A stretch of DNA of 64,000 nucleotides from DAOMFB01 sp963801475 (lineage in GTDB: Bacteria; Acidobacteriota; Thermoanaerobaculia; UBA5066): NCBI GenBank assembly GCA_963801475.1, contig CAWDEX010000001.1, forward strand, positions 620,001-684,000. The letters run 5' to 3'. The notes under the pieces are model-generated. The model was not told where the DNA came from, did not search any database, and saw only the letters and a list, made by a program, of their open reading frames with translations. Made by a program: the position numbers and the translations under genes. Below are positions 55,903-64,000 of this stretch, in pieces (positions within the stretch are counted from its first letter, which is position 1; every line of letters begins with the position of its first letter).

Positions 55903-57353
55903 CGCCGCGCGAGCTCGCGGCGCTGGCCGAAGCCGCCGGCAGCGTGACGGTGGCCGTGCTCGGAGACCTCATGCTGGACGAAACGTGGACCGGGGAGGTC
56001 TCGCGCGTGGCGCCCGAGGCGCCCGTGCCGCTTCTGAACCTGACGGGCATGAGCCGGCGGGCGGGCGGCGCCGGGAACGTCGTGGAGAACCTCTCGGCGC
56101 TCGGCGCCCGCGTCATCGCCCTCGGCGCCGTCGGCCCGGAGGAAGAAGGGGCCTGGCTCGCGCGGCGCCTGACGACTCTCCCCGGCGCGCGCGGGACGAT
56201 CGTGGCCGATCGGCGGCGAACGACGCCCGTGAAGCGGCGGATGGTCTCGGGCGGCCGGCAGATGCTCCGGGTCGACCAGGAGATCGCGGCCGGGCTCTCG
56301 CCGGAGGCCGAGGCCGGGCTTCTCGCCGCCGCTCTCGCGGCGGTGGAAGAGGCGGACGTCCTCCTCGTCTCGGACTACGCCAAGGGGACGCTGACGCCCG
56401 GCATCACGTCGGCCGTCCTCGCCGCCGCGCGGCGCAGGGGAATTCCGGCGCTGGTCGACCCGAAAGGGCGGGACTACGGCCGGTACCGCGGCGCCGCGAT
56501 GGTGACGCCGAACCGGAAGGAACTGGAAGCCGTGAGCGGGGAGACGGCGCAGGACCTCGTCGCCGTGGCGGCCCTCGGCGAGCGGCTCCGCGAGGAACTC
56601 GCGGCCGACGCGCTGCTGGTGAAGCTCTCGGAGGAGGGAATGCTCCTTCTGGAGAAGGGGCGCGCGCCGCACCGGATCCTGGCCCGCGCCCGCGAGGTCT
56701 TCGACGTGACGGGCGCGGGCGACACCGTCCTCGCCGCGCTCGGCGTTGCGCTCGGCGCCGGCCTGGACCGCCCCGCCGCCGCCGAGGTCGCGAATCGCGC
56801 GGCCGGGTGCGCCGTGGCGCGGGTCGGGACGGCGCCCGTCCACTGGGCCGACCTCCTCGAGGGGCTGACGGCAGCGCCCGAGGAGAAACTCCTTTCCCGG
56901 GCCCATCTCGGATCCGTCTGCGCCACCCTCCGGAGAGCGCACCGCCGGGTCGTCTTCACGAACGGATGCTTCGACCTGCTCCACCCCGGGCACATCCGGC
57001 TCCTTTCCGAGGCCCGGAAGCTGGGCGATTTCCTCGTCGTCGGCCTGAACAGCGATGCGTCGGTCCGGAAGCTGAAGGGTCCGGAGCGGCCGATTCTGGG
57101 AGAACGCGACAGGGCCCAGGTCCTCGGCGGCCTCGATGCCGTCGATTTCGTCGTCCTCTTCGAGGAGGAGACGCCCGAGCGGCTCATCGAGGTTCTCCGC
57201 CCGGACGTGCTCGTCAAAGGGGGGGACTACACCGAGGCGACCGTCGTCGGCGCGCCCCTCGTGAGGTCGTACGGGGGGACCGTCGCCCTGATCCCGCTCG
57301 TGCCGGGAAACTCGACGACGTCGATGGTCTCGCGGATGAAGGGGGACGCCTGA
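55899..57353 (+). CDS. hldE: Bifunctional heptose 7-phosphate kinase / heptose 1-phosphate adenylyltransferase HldE
   Basis: A 484-residue fusion of the two enzymes that make ADP-heptose for the LPS core. The kinase half (1-330) shows RRAGGAGNVVENL and DVTGAGDTVLAAL; the adenylyltransferase half (about 345-480) shows FTNGCFDLLHPGHI (nucleotide binding) and VLVKGGDYTEATVVGA. GTG overlaps the previous stop. The stop shares its final base with gmhA (TGATG). Confidence 0.95.
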   Translation: MTPRELAALAEAAGSVTVAVLGDLMLDETWTGEVSRVAPEAPVPLLNLTGMSRRAGGAGNVVENLSALGARVIALGAVGPEEEGAWLARRLTTLPGARGTIVADRRRTTPVKRRMVSGGRQMLRVDQEIAAGLSPEAEAGLLAAALAAVEEADVLLVSDYAKGTLTPGITSAVLAAARRRGIPALVDPKGRDYGRYRGAAMVTPNRKELEAVSGETAQDLVAVAALGERLREELAADALLVKLSEEGMLLLEKGRAPHRILARAREVFDVTGAGDTVLAALGVALGAGLDRPAAAEVANRAAGCAVARVGTAPVHWADLLEGLTAAPEEKLLSRAHLGSVCATLRRAHRRVVFTNGCFDLLHPGHIRLLSEARKLGDFLVVGLNSDASVRKLKGPERPILGERDRAQVLGGLDAVDFVVLFEEETPERLIEVLRPDVLVKGGDYTEATVVGAPLVRSYGGTVALIPLVPGNSTTSMVSRMKGDA

Positions 57354-57928
57354 TGCGCGCCCATTTCGCGAATCTCGCCTCCCTGGCTGCCGAAGCGGAG
57401 CGGACCATCGGGCCCGCCCTCTCGAAAGCGGCCGCGCTCGTGGCCGACGCGGCGCTCGCGGGGCGGACGACCTTCGTTTTCGGGAACGGGGGCAGCGCCA
57501 CCCAGGCGCAGCACTTCGCGGCCGAGCTGGTCGTGCGCTACCGGGACGACCGCCGGGCCCTCCCTGCGGTCGCCCTCGCAGCCGACGTCTCGGTCCTGAC
57601 GGCCTCGGCGAACGACTACGGCTACGACACCGTCTTCGCGCGGCAGGTCGAGGCGCTCGGGAGGCCGGGCGACGTGGCCGTCGGGCTCTCGACGTCGGGA
57701 ACGAGCCCGAACGTCGTCAGGGCGCTCGAGACGGCCCGCGCGAGGGGCCTCGTGACCATTCTGATGACGGGGGAGAAAGGGGGCGCGGAGGCGCCGAAGT
57801 GGGACGTGGGCCTCGTCGTCCCGACGGCCGAGACGGCGCACGTCCAGGAGCTGCACCTCGCCGCGATCCACCTCATCTGCCGCCACGTCGACGAGGAACT
57901 GAAGCGGCGGGACGGAGGCGCCCGATGA
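57353..57928 (+). CDS. gmhA: Sedoheptulose 7-phosphate isomerase GmhA
   Basis: A 191-residue SIS-domain isomerase producing D-glycero-D-manno-heptose 7-phosphate for hldE. GNGGSATQAQHFAAELVVRY and GLSTSGTSPNVV are the SIS signatures, and ETAHVQELHLAAIHLICRHVDEEL is the catalytic C-terminal helix. It overlaps hldE by one base and the acyl-CoA synthetase gene by four. The phosphatase GmhB was not found here. Confidence 0.94.
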   Translation: MRAHFANLASLAAEAERTIGPALSKAAALVADAALAGRTTFVFGNGGSATQAQHFAAELVVRYRDDRRALPAVALAADVSVLTASANDYGYDTVFARQVEALGRPGDVAVGLSTSGTSPNVVRALETARARGLVTILMTGEKGGAEAPKWDVGLVVPTAETAHVQELHLAAIHLICRHVDEELKRRDGGAR

Positions 57929-60189
57929 CGGTGACGAGCGCTCTCTCTCCCGTCGAGACCTTCGCGGCAGCTCGCGCGGCCGGGCGTACGTCGCTCCTCG
58001 AGTCCGAGGTCTACGCGCTCCTCTCGAGCGCCGGCTTCGACGTCCCGCGGCACGTCCTCTGGGAAGGGGCGCCCGACGGGCAGGTTCCGGGGGCCGTGCG
58101 CACGTTCCTCGGCTCCCTCGGCGGGGCCGGCTGCGTCCTGAAGGTCGTCTCCCCCGACCTCCTCCACAAGTCGGACGTGGGAGGCGTCGCCTTCGTGCCG
58201 GCGGAGGAAACCATCCTCCTCGAGGCCGCGAAGACGATCTGGGAGTCCGTGGGGCGGCGCGCTCCCGGCGTGGCCCGACTCGGGATTCTCGTCCTCGAGC
58301 GGCTCGCGCCGCTTGCGGGCACGCCCGCGGCCGAGACGCTCGTCTCGGTGAAGCAGGACCCGGCCTTCGGCCCCGTGATCGTCCTCGGTCTCGGGGGTGT
58401 CCTGACGGAGTGGTTCGGGACGCTGACCGGCGGCCGGTCGACGGCGATCGTCTCCCCGGGGCGCGTCCGGGAGGGTCTGGCCGCCGCGGCCGCGGCCTCG
58501 CCGGCGCTCGACCTGCTCTTTTCGCCGTCGCGCCTCCACCCGAAGGCGCCGCTGGATCTGGACGACGTGGCGATGAAGCTCGAAGCGCTCGGCCACCTCG
58601 CCACGTCCTTCGCACCGGACGCCACGGGCGACGTGACGCTGGAGGAGGTGGAGGTGAACCCGCTCCTTCTCCTTCCGGACGGCCGCTGGGTCGCCGCCGA
58701 CGGCAAGGCCCACCTCTCCGGGCGACGCGTGAGACGCCCGTCGCGCCCGATCGGGAAGATCCGGAATCTGCTGGAGCCGGAGAGCGCCGCGGTGTTCGGG
58801 GCCTCCACGACGGTGATGAACCCGGGCCGGATCATCCTCCGGAACCTGAAGGCCTCGGAGGGGCTCCGCTACGGGAAGCTCTGGGCCGTTCACCCGAAGG
58901 CCCCGGCCGTGGACGGCGTCCCCTGCGTGGCGACCGGGCGCGACCTTCCGGAGACCGTCGACCTCGCCGTGATCGCGATTCCCGCGGAAGGAGCGCTCGA
59001 TTCGATCCGCGACCTCTGCGCGACGGGGAAGGCGACCTCGATCATCCTGATTCCGGGCGGCTTCGCCGAGACCGGGCAGCGCGCCCTCGAGGAGGAGATC
59101 CGGCGGGCGCTCCTGGAGAGCCGCTCGCGGGACGACGGGGGACCGGTCCTCGTCGGCGGGAACTGCCTCGGCATCGTCTCGAAGCACCGGTACAACACCT
59201 TCTTCGTGCCGTACTACAAGCTGCCGTTCCACGACGCCCCGGGTGACCGGCTCGTGGCGATCAGCCAGAGCGGGGCCTATCTCGTCTCGCTGACGAGCAA
59301 TCTCGACGGGATCGTCTTCCCGAAGGCCACGATCTCGTTCGGGAACCAGATGGACCTGACCGTTTCGGATTTTCTCGAGTATTTCGAGCGGGACGATTCT
59401 GTCTCGATCCTCGCCTGCTACATCGAGGGGTTCCAGCCGCTCGACGGAGAACGTTTCGTCGGGATCGCCCGGCGGCTCCGCCAGAAGGGGAAGCGCGTCC
59501 TCGCCTTCAAGGGAGGGAAGACGCCGCTCGGGGCGAAGGCGGCCCAGAGCCACACCGCCTCTCTCGCCGGCGACTACGCCGTCGCGCGCGCCCTCATGGA
59601 GCAGGCCGGCGTCGTGGTGACCGAGACGCTCGACATGTTCGAGGACTACGTGAAGATCTTCACGATGCTCGAGGGCCGCACGGTCGCCGGCCGCCGGGTC
59701 GCGATCCTCTCGAACGCCGGCTTCGAGTGTGCCTCCGTCCTCGACGGGCTGTTCGGCCTCACGGCGGCCGTCCTCTCGGCGGAGACGAGACGGCGCCTCT
59801 CGGCGTGCCTTCCCGCCGTCGCCCACGCCGACAACCCGGTCGACGCCACGCCGATGGCCGCCACGCCGCAGTTCGTCGAGGCGGCGCAGGCGCTTCTCGA
59901 CGACCCGGGCGTGGACGCGCTGATCGTCTCTCCCGTCCCGGTGACACCCGCGCTCGACAACCTCGCCCCCGACCTCGTGGGGACGCACACCGAGAACATC
60001 CACGCTCCGGCGTCGCTGCCGCAGGAGCTCCTCCGGATGTTCCGGAGGACGCAGAAGCCCGTCGTGGTGAACGTCGACTCGGGGCGCCTCTACGACGACT
60101 TCGTAGCGGTCCTGCAGCGGGGAGGCATCCCGGTCTTCCGGAAGATCGACCGGGCCTCGCGGGCCCTGTCGGCGCTCTGCGCCCCCTGA
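57925..60189 (+). CDS. ADP-forming acyl-CoA (acetate-CoA-like) synthetase, fused subunits
   Basis: A 754-residue cytosolic enzyme linking acyl-CoA cleavage to ATP synthesis, in the acyl-CoA synthetase (NDP-forming) family. The order is ATP-grasp-like domain first (about 25-270, with VLKVVSPDLLHKSDVGGV and LEEVEVNPLLLLPDGRWVAADG), then CoA-binding (about 290-420, FGASTTVMNPGRIILRNL), then succinyl-CoA-synthetase-like domains with SQSGAYL and KTPLGAKAAQSHTASLAG, holding the predicted phosphohistidine. The acyl substrate is unknown. ATGA overlap with gmhA. Confidence 0.86.
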   Translation: MTVTSALSPVETFAAARAAGRTSLLESEVYALLSSAGFDVPRHVLWEGAPDGQVPGAVRTFLGSLGGAGCVLKVVSPDLLHKSDVGGVAFVPAEETILLEAAKTIWESVGRRAPGVARLGILVLERLAPLAGTPAAETLVSVKQDPAFGPVIVLGLGGVLTEWFGTLTGGRSTAIVSPGRVREGLAAAAAASPALDLLFSPSRLHPKAPLDLDDVAMKLEALGHLATSFAPDATGDVTLEEVEVNPLLLLPDGRWVAADGKAHLSGRRVRRPSRPIGKIRNLLEPESAAVFGASTTVMNPGRIILRNLKASEGLRYGKLWAVHPKAPAVDGVPCVATGRDLPETVDLAVIAIPAEGALDSIRDLCATGKATSIILIPGGFAETGQRALEEEIRRALLESRSRDDGGPVLVGGNCLGIVSKHRYNTFFVPYYKLPFHDAPGDRLVAISQSGAYLVSLTSNLDGIVFPKATISFGNQMDLTVSDFLEYFERDDSVSILACYIEGFQPLDGERFVGIARRLRQKGKRVLAFKGGKTPLGAKAAQSHTASLAGDYAVARALMEQAGVVVTETLDMFEDYVKIFTMLEGRTVAGRRVAILSNAGFECASVLDGLFGLTAAVLSAETRRRLSACLPAVAHADNPVDATPMAATPQFVEAAQALLDDPGVDALIVSPVPVTPALDNLAPDLVGTHTENIHAPASLPQELLRMFRRTQKPVVVNVDSGRLYDDFVAVLQRGGIPVFRKIDRASRALSALCAP

Positions 60190-60202
60190 CTCCCGGGGGC
60201 GG

Positions 60203-61237
60203 CTAGAGAACGGACGCCGTCGCCTCGAGGACCCGCTCGACGGAAAGTCCCGTCATGCACCGGCGGTCGATCGGACAGACGTCGAAGCGGCACGGCGCGC
60301 ACGGCGTCCGCCGCCGGGCCACGGCGACCTTCGCCGGCCGGCCGTCGCCCCGCGGACCGTCCCACGGGCGGGTCGCGTCCGGGTCGGTCGGGCCGAAGAC
60401 GACGACGGTGGGCGTTCCGACGGCCCCCGCGAGGTGCCCGAGGCCCGAGTCGTTGCCGACGAAGAGGCGGGCGAGGGAGAGGATGCCGAGCGCTTCCGGG
60501 AGCGTGCTCCTTCCCGAGAGGTCGAGAACCCGCGCTCGCCGCGTGAGGCCGGCCGCCTCGCCGTTCACGGCGGCTTCGCCGCCGCTGCCGAGAAGGACGA
60601 CGTCGAGACCCTTCTCCTCGGCGAGCCGGTCCAGGACGGCCGCGAACCGCGGAAGCTCCCAGCGCTTGGCGGCGTGGGCGAAGGAGGCGAGGTGCGCCGC
60701 GACGAACGGCCGGCCGTTCCACCCGGCCGCGGTCAGGGCGGCGCGTCCCGCCGCCGCTGTCTCCGTCGGCACGTCCCACGACGCGTCGGGGCGGGCGGGA
60801 AGCGCGGCGCCGGCGGCCTCGGCGAGGAGCAGGTGCTTCCAGACCTGGTGCCGGCCGGAATGGCGGCGGGGCGACAGGGCGGTCGTCAGGAGCGGTCCGC
60901 GCCCCTCCGCGGCCCAGCCGATGCGTTCGGGAACTCCCGCCTGCTGGAGCGTCCACGCGGTCCCGAAGCTCGTGGGGAAAAGGACGGCGCGATCGTAGCG
61001 ACGCTCGCGGATCTCCAGGGCGAGCTGCCGCCGCCCCTCGGTTCCGGCGTGCGCGCCCGACGGATCCTCGACGAGAACCTCGTCGACGTCGCGTCGGAGC
61101 CGGTAGAGGTCGGCCACCCACGGACGCGCGAGGACCGCGAGGTGCTCCTTCGGAAACGAAGCGCGGAGCGCCTTGAGGGCCGGGAGCGACATCGCCACGT
61201 CGCCGACCCAGTTCGTCGCGCGCACGAGGAGCCTCAC
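60203..61237 (-). CDS. waaF: Lipopolysaccharide heptosyltransferase II-like (GT9)
   Basis: A 344-residue GT9 enzyme adding a heptose to the LPS inner core. VRLLVRATNWVGDVAMSLPALKAL opens it, RIGWAAEGRGPLLTTAL and FVGNDSGLGHLAGAVGTPTVVVFGPTDP are typical of WaaF. It has a C-terminal cysteine cluster (CAPCRFDVCPIDRRC), found in some heptosyltransferases. GTG 61237 overlaps the glycosyltransferase stop (GTGA); the frame up to 61372 is neighbour shadow. Confidence 0.88.
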   Translation of the reverse strand: MRLLVRATNWVGDVAMSLPALKALRASFPKEHLAVLARPWVADLYRLRRDVDEVLVEDPSGAHAGTEGRRQLALEIRERRYDRAVLFPTSFGTAWTLQQAGVPERIGWAAEGRGPLLTTALSPRRHSGRHQVWKHLLLAEAAGAALPARPDASWDVPTETAAAGRAALTAAGWNGRPFVAAHLASFAHAAKRWELPRFAAVLDRLAEEKGLDVVLLGSGGEAAVNGEAAGLTRRARVLDLSGRSTLPEALGILSLARLFVGNDSGLGHLAGAVGTPTVVVFGPTDPDATRPWDGPRGDGRPAKVAVARRRTPCAPCRFDVCPIDRRCMTGLSVERVLEATASVL

Positions 61238-62283
61238 GCCGCCTCCAGCACGGCCTCGAGGCGGGCCACGCTCGCGGCGAGCGTCCGAGACGCCGCGGTC
61301 TCGCGGCCCGCCGTCACGAGGCGCCGGCGCTCCGGCTCGTCGCACAGAAGACGGCCGACAGCGTCGGCCCACGCCCCCGGATCGAGCGTCGCCACGAGGC
61401 GTCCGCTGACGCCGTCCCCGCAGACCTCCCGGACGGCGGGGAGGTCGTGGACGAGGACAGGGCAGCCGGCAGCCATGGCCTCGACGAGGACGAGCGACGC
61501 CCCCTCGCTTCTCGAGGGAAGAAGGAGAAGGTGTGAGCGCGCAAGGCGCGGGGAAACGTCCGGGACGTCACCCGCGAACGTGCAGCGCGCCCGGACGCCC
61601 GAAGTCTCGGCGACGTGCTCCATGTCGGGGCGCCGGGACCCGGCGCCGAGCAGAGTGAGCGTCGCGTCGAGGCCGTCCGCTACGAGGCGGGCGAGGACGG
61701 CGATGGCCACCTCCTGGCCTTTCATCCCGTCAAACGCGCCGGCATGGACCAGCCGGAAGGGGGGCGCCGGCGGCGCCGGCTCCCGGAGGAACGCCGCGTC
61801 GGGAAGGCCGTCCGGGATGACGGCGATCCGATCGGAAGGCACCCCGGCGGCGGAGAGGACGCGAGCGACGTCTCCGGAGATCGCGACGTAGCGGCGGGCG
61901 GCCCGGTACTTCAGCCGGGAGAGCGGGTCGGACCCGGGGGCGAAAGTGACGCGACGGTGGACGACGAGGGGTGTCCGTGCCGCCGCGAGGCTCCAGACCG
62001 CGGCACCGTGTCCGCGCCCGTCCGAGGCCCAGAGAACGTCGGGCCGGAGCCGCCGCGCGGCGCGCCGCACCGCGGCGAGAAGGCGAGGCGAGGCTTCTCC
62101 GCGACCGGCGGACGCAATGATCCGGACACCGCCCGCCCGCGCCACCTCGCGCTCGAGCGGGGAGTTCGAGGCGGCCAGGAGCGTGAGGTCGTGTCCCCGT
62201 GCCGCGAGGGCGGCGCCGACGAGCGCCGTCTGCATCTGTCCTCCGCGCCAGCCGGTGCCGAGGTCGAGGGCGAGGATTCTCAC
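61234..62283 (-). CDS. Glycosyltransferase family 4
   Basis: A 349-residue GT-B enzyme. The N-terminal LDLGTGWRGGQMQTALVGAALAARGHDLTLLA is the acceptor site, and the C-terminal sugar-nucleotide motif is LLPSRSEGASLVLVEAMAAGCPVLVHDLPAV (about 270-300). It transfers a sugar to an LPS or polysaccharide acceptor; donor and linkage cannot be read. GTG 62283 was chosen because the extension to 63057 lies over the opposite-strand GT2 gene. It is divergent from that gene with 42 bases between starts. Confidence 0.85.
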   Translation of the reverse strand: MRILALDLGTGWRGGQMQTALVGAALAARGHDLTLLAASNSPLEREVARAGGVRIIASAGRGEASPRLLAAVRRAARRLRPDVLWASDGRGHGAAVWSLAAARTPLVVHRRVTFAPGSDPLSRLKYRAARRYVAISGDVARVLSAAGVPSDRIAVIPDGLPDAAFLREPAPPAPPFRLVHAGAFDGMKGQEVAIAVLARLVADGLDATLTLLGAGSRRPDMEHVAETSGVRARCTFAGDVPDVSPRLARSHLLLLPSRSEGASLVLVEAMAAGCPVLVHDLPAVREVCGDGVSGRLVATLDPGAWADAVGRLLCDEPERRRLVTAGRETAASRTLAASVARLEAVLEAA

Positions 62284-62313
62284 GGTACGGGCAGGGAGAA
62301 TAGCGGGTTCGAC

Positions 62314-62319
62314 TATCCT
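62314..62319 (+). promoter_or_regulatory. Putative leaderless-type -10 box (TATCCT) of GT2 gene
   Basis: TATCCT ends 6 bases before the GTG at 62326. The minus-strand gene start (62283) has TATTCT 13 bases upstream, a less strict match. Confidence 0.45.
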
Positions 62320-62325
62320 CGCGCG

Positions 62326-63120
62326 GTGGCGCCTCCCCTCTCGGTCATTCTCATTGCGAAGAACGAACACGACCGGCTTCCGGCGGCCCTGGCGACGGTG
62401 GGCTGGGCGGACGAGGTGCTCGTCGCCGACACAGGCTCCTCGGACGGGACGCAGGAGATGGCCCGGCGCGCCGGCGCCCGGGTGGAGGAGATTCTGTGGG
62501 AAGGCTACGTCGCGTCGCGCAATCGCGCCCTCGCCCTCGCGACGCACGACTGGGTCTTCTTCGTCGACGCGGACGAGCGCGTCTCCGAGGCGCTCCGGGA
62601 CGAGATACGGTCTCGGCTCTCGAAAGACGGGACGGCGCTCGCGGGACTCCGGATGCCGCGTCTCTCGACGTTTCTCGGCCGGCCCGTCCGGCACGGAGCC
62701 TGGTATCCCGACGTCCAGTTTCGCGTCGGCCGCCGATCGAAGGGCTTCCGCGTCGCCGGCGGCCGCGTCCACGAGACGTTTCTCGCCGACGGGCCGGTGG
62801 CCCTCCTCACGCGGCCCCTGCTTCACGAGCCGTACCGCGACTTTTCCGATTTTCTCCGCAAGGCGTCCCTCTACGCGCGCCTTTCGGCGGAGGATCGCTA
62901 CGACCTCGGACAGCGCACGAGCGTCGTCGGCACGCTGGTCCGGCCGTTGTTCGAGGTTCTCCGAAGCCTCGTCGTCAAGCGGGGCTTTCTCGACGGGCGG
63001 ATCGGCGTGACCGTTGCATTCCTCCAGGGCTGGTACTACTTTCTGCGCGCGGCGCATCTTCGGGAGATCCGGCGGAATGCGGGAGCGCCGCCGCGAAGAC
63101 GCAACGAGGGTGGACGATGA
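62326..63120 (+). CDS. Glycosyltransferase family 2 (WaaE/KdtX-like)
   Basis: A 264-residue GT-A enzyme. LSVILIAKNEHDRLPAAL, VADTGSSDGTQEMARRAGA and DWVFFVDADERVS (metal-binding DxD) mark it; the C-terminus (FLQGWYYFLRAAHLREI) resembles WaaE beta-1,4-glucosyltransferases of the LPS core. The acceptor is not certain. It starts at GTG 62326 behind TATCCT and overlaps the lipoprotein gene (ATGA). Confidence 0.87.
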   Translation: MAPPLSVILIAKNEHDRLPAALATVGWADEVLVADTGSSDGTQEMARRAGARVEEILWEGYVASRNRALALATHDWVFFVDADERVSEALRDEIRSRLSKDGTALAGLRMPRLSTFLGRPVRHGAWYPDVQFRVGRRSKGFRVAGGRVHETFLADGPVALLTRPLLHEPYRDFSDFLRKASLYARLSAEDRYDLGQRTSVVGTLVRPLFEVLRSLVVKRGFLDGRIGVTVAFLQGWYYFLRAAHLREIRRNAGAPPRRRNEGGR

Positions 63121-63482
63121 TGCGGACCAGTCATCGGGCGACGTGGTGGCTCCTCGCGGCCGTCGTCTTCCTCCTCGCGGGCTGCGGCAAGCGGGGGACC
63201 TTCGAGAAGGCGGGAAGGAAGGCCGACGAGGCCGTTCAGAAGGCCGAGGAGTCGGCGAAGGAAACCGCCGACCGCTTGAAAGCGACCGCCACGGCGGCCG
63301 GCTCGCAGGCGGCCGACGCGGCGGGCCGTGTCGGGCAGGAGGTCAAGGAAGGCGCGAAGAAGGTCGGCGACGTGGTGGCCGAGACGGCGGGCAACGTCCA
63401 TCAGCAGGTGCAGCGCGGGAATCCTCTGCCGGCCCCGACGCCGACCCGGCCCGCGGGCCCCAGAAAGCCGATCAAGTATTGA
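63117..63482 (+). CDS. Small lipoprotein with Ala-rich amphipathic repeats
   Basis: A 121-residue lipoprotein (lipobox FLLAGC, lipidated Cys at about residue 23). The mature part is an alternating charged and alanine-rich helix, with roughly 11-residue periodicity (KADEAVQKAEESAKETADRLKATATAAGSQAADAAGRVGQEVKEG), followed by a Pro/Thr tail (PAPTPTRPAGPRKP). It resembles YtxH/LEA-like or apolipoprotein-like helices; no function can be given. It is coupled to GT2 (ATGA) and to the UDG gene (TTGA). Confidence 0.7.
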   Translation: MMRTSHRATWWLLAAVVFLLAGCGKRGTFEKAGRKADEAVQKAEESAKETADRLKATATAAGSQAADAAGRVGQEVKEGAKKVGDVVAETAGNVHQQVQRGNPLPAPTPTRPAGPRKPIKY

Positions 63483-64000
63483 GGCCCCGGGCCCGCCGGG
63501 CCGATACGCTCGCCGAGGTGGAGCGTGACGTCGTCGCCTGTAAGGCCTGCCCCCGTCTGGTCCGCTGGCGTCAGGCCGCGGCCGGAAACGCTCCGAGACG
63601 CTTCCGCGGGCAGCCGTACTGGGGGAAGCCGGTTTCCGGCATCGGCGATCCCGGGGCCCGGTTGCTCGTCGTCGGGCTGGCGCCGGCCGCCCACGGCGGA
63701 AACCGGACAGGGCGAGTCTTCACGGGAGACTCCTCGGGCGACTTTCTCTTCGCGGCGCTCTACCGTGCGCGTTTCGCGAATCAGGCCCGGTCGGTCTCGC
63801 AGGACGACGGCCTGACGCTCTCCGACTGCTGGGTGACGGCTTCGGCGCGCTGCGCGCCCCCCGGTAATCGGCCGGCGCCGTCCGAGTTCGACCGGTGCCG
63901 CCCGTTCCTCCTCCGCGAGCTCGTGGCGCTCGACAGGGTGAAGGCCGTCCTCGCCCTGGGTGAGCTGGCGTTCCGCCAGGTTCTCCGTGCCTGGGACGAG
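63479..64000 (+). CDS. Uracil-DNA glycosylase, family 5 (UdgB-like), 3' end cut
   Basis: Only the first 174 residues are in the window. Two cysteines of the iron-sulfur cluster appear in VACKACPRL, and others in ARCAPPGNRP and DRCRPFL. The glycosylase active site GLAPAAHGGNRTGRVFTGD is intact and shows the Ala-rich motif A of family 5, which removes uracil and other deaminated bases. Starts: TTG 63479 (coupled to the lipoprotein stop) or GTG 63518, which begins directly before the cluster. Confidence 0.87.
   Translation, partial: MRPRARRADTLAEVERDVVACKACPRLVRWRQAAAGNAPRRFRGQPYWGKPVSGIGDPGARLLVVGLAPAAHGGNRTGRVFTGDSSGDFLFAALYRARFANQARSVSQDDGLTLSDCWVTASARCAPPGNRPAPSEFDRCRPFLLRELVALDRVKAVLALGELAFRQVLRAWDE

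Noticed and set aside
61615..62325. Plus-strand extension of the GT2 gene
   Set aside because: It is antisense to the GT4 gene and not protein-like; the GT2 fold begins at GTG 62326.
1..64000. CRISPR arrays, tRNA or rRNA genes, transposases, phage genes, att sites
   Set aside because: I looked for repeat-spacer periodicity, tRNA-like T-loops, transposase or integrase motifs and saw none; the only clear tandem repeats are coding (27676-27925 and about 15205-15290).

Overview
The window is a gene-dense, roughly 70 % GC chromosomal segment (GC judged by eye) from a Gram-negative bacterium. The evidence for an LPS-bearing outer membrane is direct: lpxK, an LpxL-type acyltransferase, waaA, hldE, gmhA and two GT9 heptosyltransferases, plus a secretin. 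Type IV pilus genes (pilB, pilT, pilC, pilS, pilR), a hybrid type II secretion/PilMNOP cluster, DUF4097 proteins and DUF4388 fit Acidobacteriota (Holophagae/Thermoanaerobaculia-like) best, but that placement is inference. I see no rRNA, tRNA, CRISPR array, insertion sequence or phage gene. No gap between genes exceeds 300 bases; the longest is 27322-27552.

Layout. 1-9738: a cut-off site-2 protease with CBS domains, a CoA-transferase, an Ada-like repair protein, then an ECF sigma/anti-sigma pair flanked by two DUF4097 proteins, a membrane thioredoxin-fold protein, a dienoyl-CoA-reductase-like SDR and a DinB protein. 9808-14106 (minus): a tightly overlapped operon moeA, ketosynthase, methyltransferase, FAD oxidoreductase. 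14174-17639: a DUF4388 protein, an FmdB zinc ribbon, a beta-propeller protein and, convergent, a DUF192 lipoprotein. 17636-24890 (minus): pilR, pilS, pilC, pilT, pilB. 24910-31216: a DUF3108 protein, a heptosyltransferase, an HNH protein, an alanine/lysine/serine heptad-repeat secreted protein behind a possible sigma-54 promoter, and the LPS genes lpxL-like, lpxK, waaA.

31336-43218 (plus): ECF sigma and anti-sigma factors lead a complete secretion-machine operon: secretin-N-like protein, GspF, GspE, PilM-, PilN-, PilO- and PilP-like proteins, a cohesin-tailed secretin and three pseudopilins. It is followed by an M16 protease, dut and a WalJ-like hydrolase. 45778-53849: purS and purQ are separated from purL by a minus-strand pair (a 65-residue peptide with a double-glycine leader and a ferredoxin-metallo-beta-lactamase fusion) and by an amino-acid permease with pxpB, pxpC and pxpA. 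53846-60189: two thioredoxin-fold proteins, a conserved hypothetical, hldE, gmhA and an ADP-forming acyl-CoA synthetase. 60203-64000: waaF-like, GT4 and GT2 glycosyltransferases, a small lipoprotein and a family 5 uracil-DNA glycosylase cut by the window end.

Two genome-style signatures recur. Successive genes often overlap by four bases (ATGA, GTGA, TTGA), which suggests translational coupling. Many operon-leading genes have a TANNNT box ending only 5-7 bases before the start codon, which suggests leaderless mRNAs. The most novel candidates are the double-glycine peptide gene with the 24-bp perfect palindrome just upstream of its ribosome binding site, and the ECF-sigma-headed secretion operon with a cohesin-tailed secretin.
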